DNA of 64,000 nt, from NCBI GenBank assembly GCA_963839475.1, contig CAWIVH010000019.1, positions 261,326 through 325,325 on the forward strand, given 5' to 3'. Positions 16,238 through 26,600 of the stretch are shown piece after piece; the stretch's first letter is position 1, and each line of letters starts with the position of its first letter. Source of the stretch: CAWIVH01 sp963839475. GTDB taxonomy: Bacteria > Acidobacteriota > UBA6911. The notes below the pieces were generated by a model. The model saw nothing but the letters and a program-made list of their open reading frames with translations, was not told the DNA's origin and made no database searches. The position numbers and the translations under genes are program-made.

Positions 16238-18034
16238 TTAACGCCAGAAATAGTTCCAGGCGTAGGCCAGGTCGGCGGTCTTGCCTGCCCCGAGTGTCAG
16301 CTTCCAGCTGATCTTGCCGACGCCATTGAAATGAAACCACCAGTCGGGCCAGGAGTACCACAACCATCCCGGCACCGGCATGTCACCCAGAGAACGTTCC
16401 TCAAGGACATTCACCATCTCGAATTTGCCGCCGCTTCCGGCTTCGATCACATTACCGAGCACATAGCGTACGATCTCCATATCCGTCGATTGATCGCGCC
16501 GGTTGGTCACGGCAAGCGTCCCGGAAAGGTCGATGCGACCGTATTGTCGGCCCTGCCATGTTTCAGCATTCGGCACTCGCTTGAGTTCCTTGTCGGTTTT
16601 CTTCAGATTAATTTCGACTGCCTGGGTCACCGGCAGGTCGTATTCGGCCCCGATAGGGGTATAGGAAATGAGCCCTTGTGCCAACACCCGGCTGCCGTGG
16701 AGGATCAATGCCGGCGCAGTGGTAAGAGGGAATTCTGTTTTGTTACTCAGGCGGATCTTATGCATGATCTTCGGCTCGCGCAAAAGCCTGGCCAGTTCGC
16801 GTTGCTGCTCGTCGTTGATCCGCATTTCCTCACGCCGGATTTCAGCCGGCAGCGCGAAGGGAATTTCCACCGTGAAAATATCCTTATACTTCATGGCAGT
16901 CTCGTGCACCGGCAGGACCATTCGCTGTCCTTTTTTGAGTGTGATGTGCCTGACGGTGTAGACAAACAGGTCCTCATTCTTCTGTGAAGAGGCTATTTCC
17001 GGCCCGAGATCCGTGGCAGGTGCCCGGGTGGAATCTTCTCGGCCCTCCGCAGTCGCCGGCGCCGCCATCTGGGTCATGATGGCATTCGACAGCCGTGCAG
17101 CAGATACCGAATTGGGATCAAAGTAGGGCGAAAGCCGGGCCAGGGTCTGCTGTAGCGAGATGGGATCGACCATTTCCTTGAAACCAAAGGTCGGCACCCC
17201 GACTACCAGCTGCGCGGTCACATCTTCCATGTCCGCCAATTCATTGATCAGCGTTGCTTCAAGCTGGATCACCGCATTACCCATGCCATCCAGGGTCACC
17301 TTATAGTTGGGAATCCAGCGCAATCCCTTCTGCAGATAGCTCATCCCTACGGCGGCCTCGGGCGCGGCACGCCTATTCTCCCAATTGAGTTTGAGGGTGA
17401 GCAGGTTCCGGAACTCCTCGCTTGAGGACTCGCGCTTCGGCGCAGCGACGAAGGTCACGTCCAGAATTCGATCGATAGCCACTACCCTGGTCCCGGCCTC
17501 GGTCTTCAGAAGCACTACGGTCCCTTTTTGGGGCAGCTTCCCGCCCGAGTTCGGCGGATCGGTTTTATCCAGCTCTTCCCCGCTCCGTTCAGGTACATCA
17601 ACAATGATTGCGGGATAGGCGACCGAGGGAGTCTCACGGCCGGTCAACACTTCGGTAATCATCACCTGCGCCCCAATGTTGCCCTCGATCAGTTCGCGAA
17701 CGCTTAGGGCTGTCCGTTGGATCCTGACCTTGTGGGGGCTGGCCACCACGGCGGAGAGCCGGGCGCCTTTTTCCGCAGAATGCGCCCAGAAGGTACCCAG
17801 TACAGGTGTCGGAAGGTAATCCATCACCACGTTTCCGGCGGCATCGGTTGGCATCCTGCCTTCATGCAAAACGAATGCATGGCCGTCCTTGAAAATGGTC
17901 ACCTCTTTGATCGGCATCTTGGCCAGGGCGCTGAGTGGTGTGGCCTGGTCGGCCTTCGCCGGCGAAGGGCCCGCCGGCAATACTATTAAAGAAAACACCA
18001 AAGCGACGACATAACAAACCGATTTCGGGCTCAT
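16238..18034 (-). CDS. Secreted DUF4139-like protein
   Basis: 598 residues from the ATG at 18034, preceded by AAAGGA at a good distance; an upstream in-frame start (18076) would place the hydrophobic leader internally. Signal peptide MSPKSVCYVVALVFSLIVLPAG. The body resembles DUF4139 / mucoidy-inhibitor-A-like proteins: an early VTIFKDGHAFV strand, a central block with LQKGLRWIPNYKVTLDG, and a C-terminal WKLTLGAGKTADLAYAWNYFW. These proteins are beta-rich and exported, with no established reaction. It stands alone, with gaps of more than 350 bases on each side. Family assignment is moderate, by recalled pattern rather than alignment. Confidence 0.75.
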   Translation of the reverse strand: MSPKSVCYVVALVFSLIVLPAGPSPAKADQATPLSALAKMPIKEVTIFKDGHAFVLHEGRMPTDAAGNVVMDYLPTPVLGTFWAHSAEKGARLSAVVASPHKVRIQRTALSVRELIEGNIGAQVMITEVLTGRETPSVAYPAIIVDVPERSGEELDKTDPPNSGGKLPQKGTVVLLKTEAGTRVVAIDRILDVTFVAAPKRESSSEEFRNLLTLKLNWENRRAAPEAAVGMSYLQKGLRWIPNYKVTLDGMGNAVIQLEATLINELADMEDVTAQLVVGVPTFGFKEMVDPISLQQTLARLSPYFDPNSVSAARLSNAIMTQMAAPATAEGREDSTRAPATDLGPEIASSQKNEDLFVYTVRHITLKKGQRMVLPVHETAMKYKDIFTVEIPFALPAEIRREEMRINDEQQRELARLLREPKIMHKIRLSNKTEFPLTTAPALILHGSRVLAQGLISYTPIGAEYDLPVTQAVEINLKKTDKELKRVPNAETWQGRQYGRIDLSGTLAVTNRRDQSTDMEIVRYVLGNVIEAGSGGKFEMVNVLEERSLGDMPVPGWLWYSWPDWWFHFNGVGKISWKLTLGAGKTADLAYAWNYFWR

Positions 18035-18434
18035 ATTCTGTTCCTTTTCAGAGATATGCGGCACACGCGCAAACACAGCCGGTTTGCATCTATCGTATTC
18101 CGAATAGGCCCAGCAATTTCTCTCAGGCGATCTGTCCGTTCAGAGAATTTGCCGACCGGCCACTGGCAAGCCGGAGGAGTTCGAATCAGCACTCGCCGAC
18201 AGACAAATTATTCGTTATTTGCCTGATTACTCCTAAAGATTATCGAACCGTGACAAAAGTCTATCGGGCCGCCGAATGGGACAAAACGATTTCATTCATG
18301 ATCGGCCCGTTAAGCCAGGTCGGGACTCTTCGTGGAATTGGACACCGAATGGCGGAGTTAATAAAGGACACCCCAATTCACGTCGCAGCCATATAGCTGG
18401 GAATTGAATAATGTGGCAGACACAAACAGTTGAA
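18035..18434. other. Intergenic region
   Basis: No gene seen. A degenerate repeat motif (AGGACACCCCAATTC) lies at about 18366-18380. Promoter of the DUF4139-like gene must be in the left part. Confidence 0.4.
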
Positions 18435-19445
18435 CTATCGAGGGCGATTGATGACCGCACCTGGACGGACGGGTGTTATCGTCCGACCATCGGTCATAGA
18501 GATTGGACGGAGCAGCCCGTTGGCATCGTAACTCACTCGGTCGATGCAAATTTGCCGTGATCCATGGTAGGGGCCGTCTCCACTCTGACCGTCCCAGCGG
18601 TGATAAAAGATCAGCCATTCGCCATTCAAGGGGCTTTGGATAAAAGAGTGGTGGCCTGGGCCCTTATGGAGGCTATCGCTGAGCAGCAAAGGACCGCGAT
18701 AGGTCCAAGGTCCCGTGGGAGAATCCCCTGTTGCGTAGTGGACTGAATAGGATGCATGCCGGTAGGAACCATGGCTATAAGTGAGATGGTACTTGCCGCC
18801 ATGATAATGAATGAAAACGCCTTCGGTGAATTGAGGTGGGGTATCCACGGGCATCGGCTTTTCCAGGTTGACCATGTCATCCCGCAACGCGAACATCCGG
18901 AGCGTGGCGCCGGCGCTGCCGCCCGCATATAAAAACAAGTGGCCGGATCGCGGATCTTCGAAAACCATGGGATCAATGGCCTCAAAGCCGCCGCCGCCAA
19001 TGAGTAGGGGCTGACCCGAATCGACGAAAATTCCCGCCGGTGAATTTCCGATTGCGACTCCGAGCCGTGAGGGGGTTTTGCCTTGTGGCCCAACAGAGTA
19101 ATAGAAATAAAACTTTTCATTACGTTCAACAATACAGGGGGCCCAGGCATAATGCATTTTTTCGCCGTCGGCTTCAATCCACCGAATGTTGGCGAATTCG
19201 AGAACAGGTCCGTGGCGCTGCCACGAAAGAAGGTCTGAGGACGAAAATGCGTAAAACATCCTGCCGCTGCCGGGACTCCATGTGGGATAGATCCAGATAA
19301 TGCCTTTCGAAACAAAAGCGAATGGATCCGCACCCGGCATGACCGGGTTCACCAGGCGAAAATTGTCGGGCGACGCACTTGATAGGAAAACAAAACTGGA
19401 AATGGCCAGAGTCCACGACAGAATTCCAGAGGCTCGTATTGTCAT
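18435..19445 (-). CDS. Secreted glycoside hydrolase family 43 protein
   Basis: 336 residues with a signal peptide (residues 1-25). The five-bladed propeller signatures of GH43 are visible: MPGADPFAF with the general-base Asp40, AWAPCIVERNEKFYFYYSV, the middle Asp in EAIDPMVFED, and the acid Glu in FTEGVFI, followed by GPGHHSFIQSP and WLIFYHRWDG. The family hydrolyses arabinan, arabinoxylan or xylo-oligosaccharides; the exact linkage cannot be read from sequence. AGAAGGG precedes the ATG. It lies 102 bases downstream of the isomerase-like gene on the same strand, suggesting a small sugar-use operon. Confidence 0.88.
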   Translation of the reverse strand: MTIRASGILSWTLAISSFVFLSSASPDNFRLVNPVMPGADPFAFVSKGIIWIYPTWSPGSGRMFYAFSSSDLLSWQRHGPVLEFANIRWIEADGEKMHYAWAPCIVERNEKFYFYYSVGPQGKTPSRLGVAIGNSPAGIFVDSGQPLLIGGGGFEAIDPMVFEDPRSGHLFLYAGGSAGATLRMFALRDDMVNLEKPMPVDTPPQFTEGVFIHYHGGKYHLTYSHGSYRHASYSVHYATGDSPTGPWTYRGPLLLSDSLHKGPGHHSFIQSPLNGEWLIFYHRWDGQSGDGPYHGSRQICIDRVSYDANGLLRPISMTDGRTITPVRPGAVINRPR

Positions 19446-19547
19446 TAAAGCCCTTCTCGGTTATGGAGCGGCACCCTGGAAGCAAAATGGAGACTGTTGA
19501 TCAGCCGGCAGGCGTTTTCGCCAAACGGCAATTTCTTCGCAGGAACC

Positions 19548-20483
19548 CTAAGAAAGAAAGGACTGCCGGACATAGTCAATGTTCGTGCGTGTGTCCTCGA
19601 GGAAGCGGCCTTTTCGACCGCTGCTTTCGAGCACGTACCACTTGTCATATCCGATAGAACGGCAGGCGGCCGCGGCCGCATCGAATTTCACTTCCCCTTC
19701 AATGGCACCGAGCAGCGGCGTCTTCCAATCCTTCACGTGGATCTCGCAGATCCGCCCGGCGCCCAGATAGCGTAATTCGGTGGGGATATCGTAGCCATAG
19801 TGCGTGGAATTGCCGATGTCGTAGTAGACCTGTACCATGGGCGATCCGATCCGGTCGATGATTTCGGCGTTTTGCTCAGCAGTGAGGGTGTTCTCGATCC
19901 CCAGCGCCACTCCCAAGTCCGCGGCCCGCGGTACGATCTGACGCAGCACTTCAATCGTCCGGGTCACCCCGCGCGCATCAAGCTCGTAACTGGCAAAACC
20001 TTCTTTTCGGAGATTGCGAAGGTCGCCCATGGAATCCTGAAGGCGCAGGTCGCCGTTTCCGAAGAATGCAATCAGAATATTCTTGGCTCCCAAAGCAGCC
20101 GCCGCTTCAAGCGCATCGATTACGAAGACTGCGGATTGGGGCTCCGATTTGAGCGGGATTTCGTTGAGAATCGAACCAGCCGCAACCGAGTGGAAGGCAA
20201 TACCGTGTTCGCGGCCCAGTTCCAGGTATTTTTGTCGAACTGATTTTTCGCGCAGAGGAATTCGGTCCGGCGCCGTCCCAACGGAAACCTGAATTCCCCG
20301 CAGTCCTGCCTCGCGAGCAAGAGAAGTGAATTCCGGGTCGCACGGCTTGCCCAAGTTCCAGTCGCACATCCCGACCCGCATCTCCCGTCCCGGAGGAGCC
20401 GGGAAAGCGCCTCGATGTTTATGCCCAACGGTGCCCGCGGCCATCCCCAAAGATTTCATGAACTCTCTGCGATTGGCTTGCAT
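19548..20483 (-). CDS. Tat-exported sugar phosphate isomerase/epimerase-like TIM-barrel protein
   Basis: 311 residues from the ATG at 20483. The N-terminus NRREFMKSLGMAAGTV is a twin-arginine signal. The mature part is a xylose-isomerase-like TIM barrel: REAGLRGIQVSVG, GAKNILIAFFGNG, LGVALGIENT with the metal-binding Glu, VQVYYDIGNSTHYG with Asp/His, and ICEIHVKDWK. Such exported members are common in Acidobacteriota and Planctomycetes; substrates are mostly unknown. The reading frame stays open to 20552, but that extension begins with a GTG inside a TGGGTGTCC repeat and carries no leader, so I prefer the internal start. Followed by the GH43 gene. Confidence 0.85.
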   Translation of the reverse strand: MQANRREFMKSLGMAAGTVGHKHRGAFPAPPGREMRVGMCDWNLGKPCDPEFTSLAREAGLRGIQVSVGTAPDRIPLREKSVRQKYLELGREHGIAFHSVAAGSILNEIPLKSEPQSAVFVIDALEAAAALGAKNILIAFFGNGDLRLQDSMGDLRNLRKEGFASYELDARGVTRTIEVLRQIVPRAADLGVALGIENTLTAEQNAEIIDRIGSPMVQVYYDIGNSTHYGYDIPTELRYLGAGRICEIHVKDWKTPLLGAIEGEVKFDAAAAACRSIGYDKWYVLESSGRKGRFLEDTRTNIDYVRQSFLS

Positions 20484-20538
20484 GGCCCCCATCGTAACAG
20501 GAATCCAATGATCGCCGAAAAGTAAAATCAGTTTGCTC

Positions 20539-20583
20539 GAAATCACGGACACCCATTAAATGAAATCATGGACATCCATCAAT
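20539..20583. repeat. Two tandem copies of the REP-like repeat
   Basis: GAAATCACGGACACCCATTA at about 20539 and GAAATCATGGACATCCATCA at 20562, spaced 23 bases. Same core as the array at 15834-16138. They lie on the 3' side of the transposase gene at 20914-22032. Confidence 0.7.
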
Positions 20584-20913
20584 ATACTTCTTCAGGGGCG
20601 GATCTTTCCCAGCCTGCTGGTTGTGCCAGGGACATTTCCAGCATCAGGAGTTTTTCTCTTTTTCTGAAATCTGCTATAAGCGGATGGCCTGGATTTGACC
20701 TGGATTGGAGGCACAGGGAGGTAATACTCTAATGAAGCGACTCTTCAGATCAGGCAGGCGATCGGCAGATCAGTGGGTGGGGGAGCAAAAAGTTCTGAAA
20801 TAGGCTGATTCGGAGGTGCTGAGGCACAGAATCGCAGAGAATTTCGCTTCCGCGCGCGAACCTTCGGCGGGTGCTTGAATATCACTAGATCTCAGACCAT
20901 CTTGCAGGTGCTG
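20584..20913. other. Intergenic region downstream of the transposase
   Basis: No recognised gene. A 23-codon frame (20732-20803) has a good ribosome binding site (AGGGAGG at 20715-20721) and starts MKRLFRSGRRSADQWVG; it could be a transposase remnant or chance, and I do not call it. Confidence 0.35.
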
Positions 20914-22032
20914 CTACACAAACGCAACTCGGGCCGCCGCCGTGCCCTGCAACCAACACCTGCCGAGTTGATCGGCAAAATGACGCAGATTGGCGAGCAA
21001 CCCGGCAGCGAGACGAAACCGCGAACCGAAGCGGGTGACCGTGTCTATCCAGGCTTCCGGATTGGCTCCAATCCGAAGCAGAATCGGAGCCAGATCCGCA
21101 TCCATAACTCCCCGCTTGTCCGACCTGATTACGCGTCCCGACCTGTCCACCAGATCGAAATACTCTCCTGCCGTCATCTGCAGAATCCCTCGCCCCCCGG
21201 GACCTGATTGAATGGGACAAAGCCAGCGGGCGGAAAGACTGGTATCCTCGGAGGAATCCGTCGCAGTGGCAAGACTGCTGGGATCTGCATTTCCGGAATT
21301 ACCTGCCTCCATCGATGTTCCTTTGCCGACAGGCATAGACTCCAGATCTTGTGCCGCTGCATCGTTTAGAGCGAAGGCCATCGTCTCCTTCTGCCAGGCA
21401 CGGATCCGCTCCTGAATGCTGGTAAAGTCGCTATCCTCGGGAGTTTGCGCCAGTCCGGCCCGGATCGGATTGAGGTCCACGTACACCATGCATGCCGCAA
21501 TGGCCGCTTCATCGAGCAGCACCTGGGATTTGAACCGACCTTCCCAGAATCGCCCCTTGACCCCATCCTCTTTGTTGGCCTTGCGCGCGATGAATTCGTT
21601 CAGCTGGCCCATGAACCAGCTCAGGCTGCACAGACGACGGCGCAGCTCGGCAATGCGGTTGGGACAGGCTGTCAGGGCGCGGATTTCCTCCTCCGTCGGT
21701 GGAATCGGGGCACCGTTGATGTCGCGATGTCGGGGGGAGAGTAACAACCAGCGGCGGGCTACTTCATCATCCGGCCAGAGGGCGACAATATCAGGACGTG
21801 TGCGCAAAATCGAGTGATAATGATTGAGGAGGATGGCGAAGGCGCAGACTTCGATGGCAAAGATCGCGGCGAGATACCGTAACCTCTCTACCAGCCACAC
21901 TTTACGGTGGGAAAAGTCCTGTTGCGTCACGGGGTCGAAACCGCACAGGAAAGCGCGGCGGACGCAACGGCTGAAGCAGTGATATACACCTTCTTCTCCT
22001 TCCCGGACATAGGTGCTGCGGGGCATAGCCAT
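20914..22032 (-). CDS. REP-associated tyrosine transposase (Y1 / IS200-like HUH family)
   Basis: 372 residues. GAGAGG precedes the ATG by 6-7 bases. The N-terminal part carries the Y1 transposase signatures: YHCFSRCVRRAFL, the metal-binding HxH in LLNHYHSILR (residues 70-80), GRFWEGRFKSQVL and MVYVDLNPIRAGL. HUH single-strand transposases of this kind bind and move short palindromic REP sequences. The C-terminal 170 residues (from about 200) are extra compared with typical members of 150-230 residues and include a Ser-rich linker. Copies of a GGACACCC motif lie on both sides (20539-20583 and 22130-22243), making them the likely DNA partner. Confidence 0.9.
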   Translation of the reverse strand: MAMPRSTYVREGEEGVYHCFSRCVRRAFLCGFDPVTQQDFSHRKVWLVERLRYLAAIFAIEVCAFAILLNHYHSILRTRPDIVALWPDDEVARRWLLLSPRHRDINGAPIPPTEEEIRALTACPNRIAELRRRLCSLSWFMGQLNEFIARKANKEDGVKGRFWEGRFKSQVLLDEAAIAACMVYVDLNPIRAGLAQTPEDSDFTSIQERIRAWQKETMAFALNDAAAQDLESMPVGKGTSMEAGNSGNADPSSLATATDSSEDTSLSARWLCPIQSGPGGRGILQMTAGEYFDLVDRSGRVIRSDKRGVMDADLAPILLRIGANPEAWIDTVTRFGSRFRLAAGLLANLRHFADQLGRCWLQGTAAARVAFV

Positions 22033-22129
22033 GATTCACCTCTCAGATAGGGTTCTGATATACCTAATGGCGAACCTGGCGAATGAGCCAAAAAAAGATG
22101 AAGGAATGCGAAAAATCTGCAGGGGGCCT

Positions 22130-22243
22130 AATTAGGGACACCCACTAAGAAGAAAACGATGAGTCCGGCAATATGCCATCTGATGGGTGTCCAGGATTCC
22201 CCAGGATTCCAGGGGTCCAGGACGTGTCCTATGATGGGTGTCC
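22130..22243. repeat. REP-like repeats upstream of the transposase
   Basis: AATTAGGGACACCCACTAAG at 22130 in the same orientation as the other copies, and two inverted copies GATGGGTGTCCA at 22182-22193 and 22232-22243. The opposite orientations could form a hairpin with each other. Confidence 0.65.
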
Positions 22244-22519
22244 AAGTTACTCCACTCACAACCAGGGCCACCCTCATCGGATACAAACCCCGGTCGAAAA
22301 GCAATCGACCTGGCTGTGTCCTTTTTGCGGCGGCCGGATGGTTGTCATCCAGAGACTTACAGTTCAGCAGATCATTTTGGCGGGAGGTTAGCAACACGAA
22401 ATCGGATCCGAGAATATTCGCGAAATCCGGGTCCATTTTTGAGATAATTCCGGAAAGGCTCGGCGTAGCGATACCCTGGTCGTCAAGGCAGGGACTTTCA
22501 GGTCTTCGTAGGAGCGAGA

Positions 22520-22927
22520 ATGGCAACCGCAACAGCAGCCACACCGCAACCAGCATCGACATCCAAGACCGCCGTCTGGGCGGGACGCATTCTCAGCGCG
22601 CTTCCTGTGCTCATGATGGTTTTCGGCGCCGCATTCGGCATTCTCAAACCCGAGGCGGTGAAGCAGGGGTTCACGAAGTACGGCTATCCCGATCAAGCAT
22701 TGATCCCCATATGCATCGTCGAGATCGCTTGCGCGCTCATTTACGCCATACCGCGGACATCCGTATTCGGAGCAATCCTCCTGACGGCTTACCTCGGGGG
22801 TGCCACAGCAACCCACGTCCGCGTCGGCGAAGCCTTTTTCATGCCCGTTGCCGTGGCGGTCCTTGCCTGGCTGGGGCTCTACCTTCGCGATGAGCGCCTG
22901 CGCGCTCTGGTTCCCATCCGTAGTTGA
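22520..22927 (+). CDS. DoxX-like small membrane protein
   Basis: 135 residues with four hydrophobic segments (about 20-40, 60-80, 83-103, 108-128). The pattern AGRILSALPVLMMVFGAAFGILKP, FTKYGYPDQALIPICIVEIACAL, IPRTSVFGAILLTAYLGGATATHVRVGE matches the DoxX-like family (COG2259-related, PF13564 type). The conserved YLGGATATHVR is characteristic. Function is not established; members are cytoplasmic-membrane proteins sometimes linked to redox stress. TAGGAGCGAGA precedes the ATG. It stands alone. Confidence 0.85.
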   Translation: MATATAATPQPASTSKTAVWAGRILSALPVLMMVFGAAFGILKPEAVKQGFTKYGYPDQALIPICIVEIACALIYAIPRTSVFGAILLTAYLGGATATHVRVGEAFFMPVAVAVLAWLGLYLRDERLRALVPIRS

Positions 22928-23688
22928 CGGCGAGGAGGCCTGGCGACAGGTGGCGCGTCCTATTGACCATTCTATGGAGCCACTCGGCCACCGTTGAAGA
23001 AGTCCGCAATGTCACGTCGCCGGAACTACGCGCCTATTCTCTCATCATCACGATCTCCACCGCTGAGACGATCTTGCCGGCACGAACCGGCCAAGGACAG
23101 TTCAAACCACGGCCGGCTCCCGGCTGGGAAATAACGATGGCAGCTGAATCCGCCTGCGGGGGAAGGCGGCGGATATTACGATTCGGATGGAGATCGCGGC
23201 TCATAATATAAGAGTAATTCGCATCTGCATTGGAGGACGAAGCTAATTTCCCAAGCAACCAGGATCATCCCTTCGAGTAAGAGCGGCTTTCGGCGGAAGC
23301 CTGCCCATCACCTTTGCTCTCTCCCGGCAGAGATATATTCGAGTGGCCATGCACGGCGTAAATGGCCAGGTCAAACGAGCACAGTTAACATAGAACACGA
23401 TATCAGATTCTGTGGATGCCGGCGGAAAAGGCTCCCGTCTAAAAAGACGGCGTCTATTTCCCTTATCAGCGATTTCGAACAGGACGGTTGCCGAATGGGA
23501 TGTCAATCTCGAGCTGGGTGGCCACGATCCGAGAGCATAGGGGGGCCTAGCGTCTGAGGGCCCGTTTTGTAAACCGTTAGATACAAAGCGCCGATAAGTC
23601 CCAAGGTAGGGCGTGCGGATCCGATGAGACCGATCTCCAATCGTCCACCGTCATGCCTGCATGAGAATTCTATTTCAAGGGAGGTTCT
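22928..23688. other. Intergenic region, 761 bases
   Basis: No gene seen. A perfect small inverted repeat CCGTCT-AAAA-AGACGG lies at 23436-23451, followed by GCGTCTATTT, possibly a weak terminator. AGGGAGG at about 23679-23685 is the ribosome binding site of the next gene. Confidence 0.4.
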
Positions 23689-26600
23689 GTGTCCCGTCGT
23701 TTGTTCTTTGCACCTGCAGGTGCTGTCGCTCTCATTCTGTCACTCTGTGTATCGTCTCCCGGCTTCCCGGGCGCTTGCAGTCCCGGTTCCCAGGCTCAGT
23801 CCGGCACTCCGTCGGTTCAATCCGCCAGCGCCGGCTACTCGCTTACGTTCCCACAGGTGGTCAATGGACTGCTCGGGGGCGTGAAATATCAGACCAACAT
23901 CTTCCTGATCAACAACTCCGCTGCATCGGCGCGCGGTACCGTCTATTTTTTTCGCCAGGACGGCGGGACCATGAGCGTCTCGACGAACCGCGGCCAGTCG
24001 GCCTCGTTCGCCGTCACCCTTGCTCCGGGTGCCTCCTGCAGGATTGAAACCGACGGGCGCGGCGATGCCGTCGTCGGCTGGGTGGAGGTTATCTCGAACG
24101 TTCCCTTGTCCGGCTCCGGAAGCTTCGTCGTCTACGACGCGGCCGGCAAATTCCAGACAGAGGTCGGCGTCGGAGACTCCGCCCGCGCGCGCAGCCTCCT
24201 GCTCCATGTCAGTTCCACGGCGGACGAGTTCACGGGTTACGCCATTTGCAACCCGAGTGCCACGACACCGGCATCCTTGACTTATGAGCTTCGGGATCTC
24301 GGCGGCCGGCTCATCTCCTCCAGATCGGGCGTGCCGCTCAGCCCTCGCGGGCAGAGAGCGGAGTTCGTCAACCAGACCTTCCCGTCCATCGCCGGGACCG
24401 CCTTCAACGGCGTCCTTCTCGTCCGGAGCCCCGACCTCGACATCTCGGTCACCACACTTCGTTCACGCGGGGTGAACCTCACCTCCCTCCCCTCCGTTCC
24501 GCTTGTGTCGGATACGAGCAAGGCGGGTGAACTCCTCTTCTCGCGCATCGCCGACGGGCAGTTCGGTACCCTGCGCTACAAGACGAGCTTCGTCCTTCTG
24601 AACAACTCCAGCCGGAATGCCACGTCGACGCTCGACCTTGTCAGTGACAAGGGGAGTGCGCTGTCGCTGACCATCGGCGGAAGCCGGAAATCTTCCTTCA
24701 CCGTCAATGTCCCCGCCGGCGGCGCCGTCGAACTCGTCAGCGACGGCAGCTCTAGCCCCGCGGCCACCGGCTGGGCCACGGTCAAGAGCGACATCCCGCT
24801 CGCGGGCGGCGCCATGTTCACCAGCACCGATGCCGCCAGGGGAACGTTTGTCTCCCAAGTCGGCGTCCCCGATTCCCCTCCCACCACCAAGGCCTCGATC
24901 TTCGGCCAGGTCCGGGGGGACATCGACACAGCCTTCGCCGTCAACAACCTCGCCGACACGGCACAGACGGTCACTCTGCGGCTCGTCCGCCATGAGTCGA
25001 GCGGCGGCCCGGGGACGGTGCTGTCGGAAAAGACCCTCGCAATGGCCGCCAAAACTCACACGGCCGTATTTCTTTCCGGCTATTTCGGCGAGGTCTTCGA
25101 GGTCCTCCGCCGCAACTACGAAGGATGGTTCGAAATCGAGGGGGAGAGCGGCAAGAGACTCAACGCCCTGACGCTCCGCACCCGCGGACCGTCTCTCACA
25201 AGTCTTCCTGTCGCCCCGCTGAATGCGGCGATCGACAAGTACTCCCCCCAGCCGGTCGTAACGGCATCGACCACGGCCGAGAGCAAGAGCGCGACGCTCT
25301 CTGCTTCCGCGAAGTCCGCGACACTGAGTGACGGCACCACGGTCAGCATGCCATGGCTCTCCGGCACCACCTCCATCTCCCTCTCCCTGCAGAAGCAGAA
25401 CAACACCCTGGCGACCGGGTCAGCGCAGATCGCCACGGCCGGCTCGATGCGCGTTGTGCAGGTCACTTCCATCAATCACGACCCAAGCGCGTCCTTCGAC
25501 TGGGAGCAATACATTCCCACGTTCACGATTCCTGCCAGGGAAGTCGGATCGATCGGAACCGGCAGCGTCCAGATCTTGCGCGCTGGATCCAGCGGGACCA
25601 AGAGTTACCTGCCTGCGACTCGCGACGCCGGCGGCAACCTTCGCTTCAAGGATCCGTGGTTCCCAGATGATATCTACGACGGACCCGCCTCGGCCCCCGA
25701 GAGCGGACAGGAGCAGCGGGCCAGTATCCCGGCCCAGATCCAGTACTCCATCGCAACGGTCCAGGCGTCCCTCAACTACGGCCGCTCCCCTCTCCTGATT
25801 CGGATGGTCCCGGATGCGTCGGCAACCCTGAAGAGAAAGCCGATGACCGACCTCGGCCAGACGCAGCAGGAGATCGAGCGGAAGAAACCGGTACAGAACA
25901 TCTTTGTCCTCGTGCACGGCCACAACGAGACAGAGAAAGGGGGCAATGAACCGACCGAGGCTCCTACCCCCTGGCTTTACAACTATAAACGCGACGTCTG
26001 GACTCCGTTTTACACGGCCTACCTCTCGTCGCAGCAGAGCCGCGCCTGCGCAACCGTGTTCTTCGAATTCGTTTATCCCAGCTACCGCGCCATCTTCGGC
26101 GATCTCGACAGTGCCCTTGCCGACGCGCTGGCCCAAGAGCTGGGCCCGCAGCTCTCCAACAACATGAAGTTCAACCTGTTCGTCGTCGCCCACTCGATGG
26201 GCGGCCTCGTCTCGCGCGCGGCCGCGCAGAACTTCGACAGCAAGCTCTCGGAAGATCTTCGCCGCCTCGTCACCTGGGGGTCGCCCCACCTCGGCAGCCC
26301 TCTCTACACTCTTCGCATGGCCCTGACGGACGATCACTACGGGGCCACGACCTGGCTGAAGTACTTTGTCCGGCGCGAGCTCCGCAAGATCTTTGAAAAT
26401 GGAGTGCTCATCACCCCGGGTGTGCTCGACCTGCGTTGGGTAGTCCCCGGCGACGGCGGACCGGCGCTGAACCTGAGCAGCCTTTTCCGCAACACCTCGG
26501 GGGATCCGGCCTACGATCTCAACCGCTCCCCGAACCTGTTCAACAGCAATCTCGTCAACCTGAACCGGGCGGAGAAATACGCGGAAAAGTACACCTTTCT

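Noticed and set aside
22159..22893. 244-codon plus-strand frame overlapping the DoxX-like gene
   Set aside because: Out-of-frame shadow that begins in the repeat region; the DoxX-like frame has the ribosome binding site and membrane helices.
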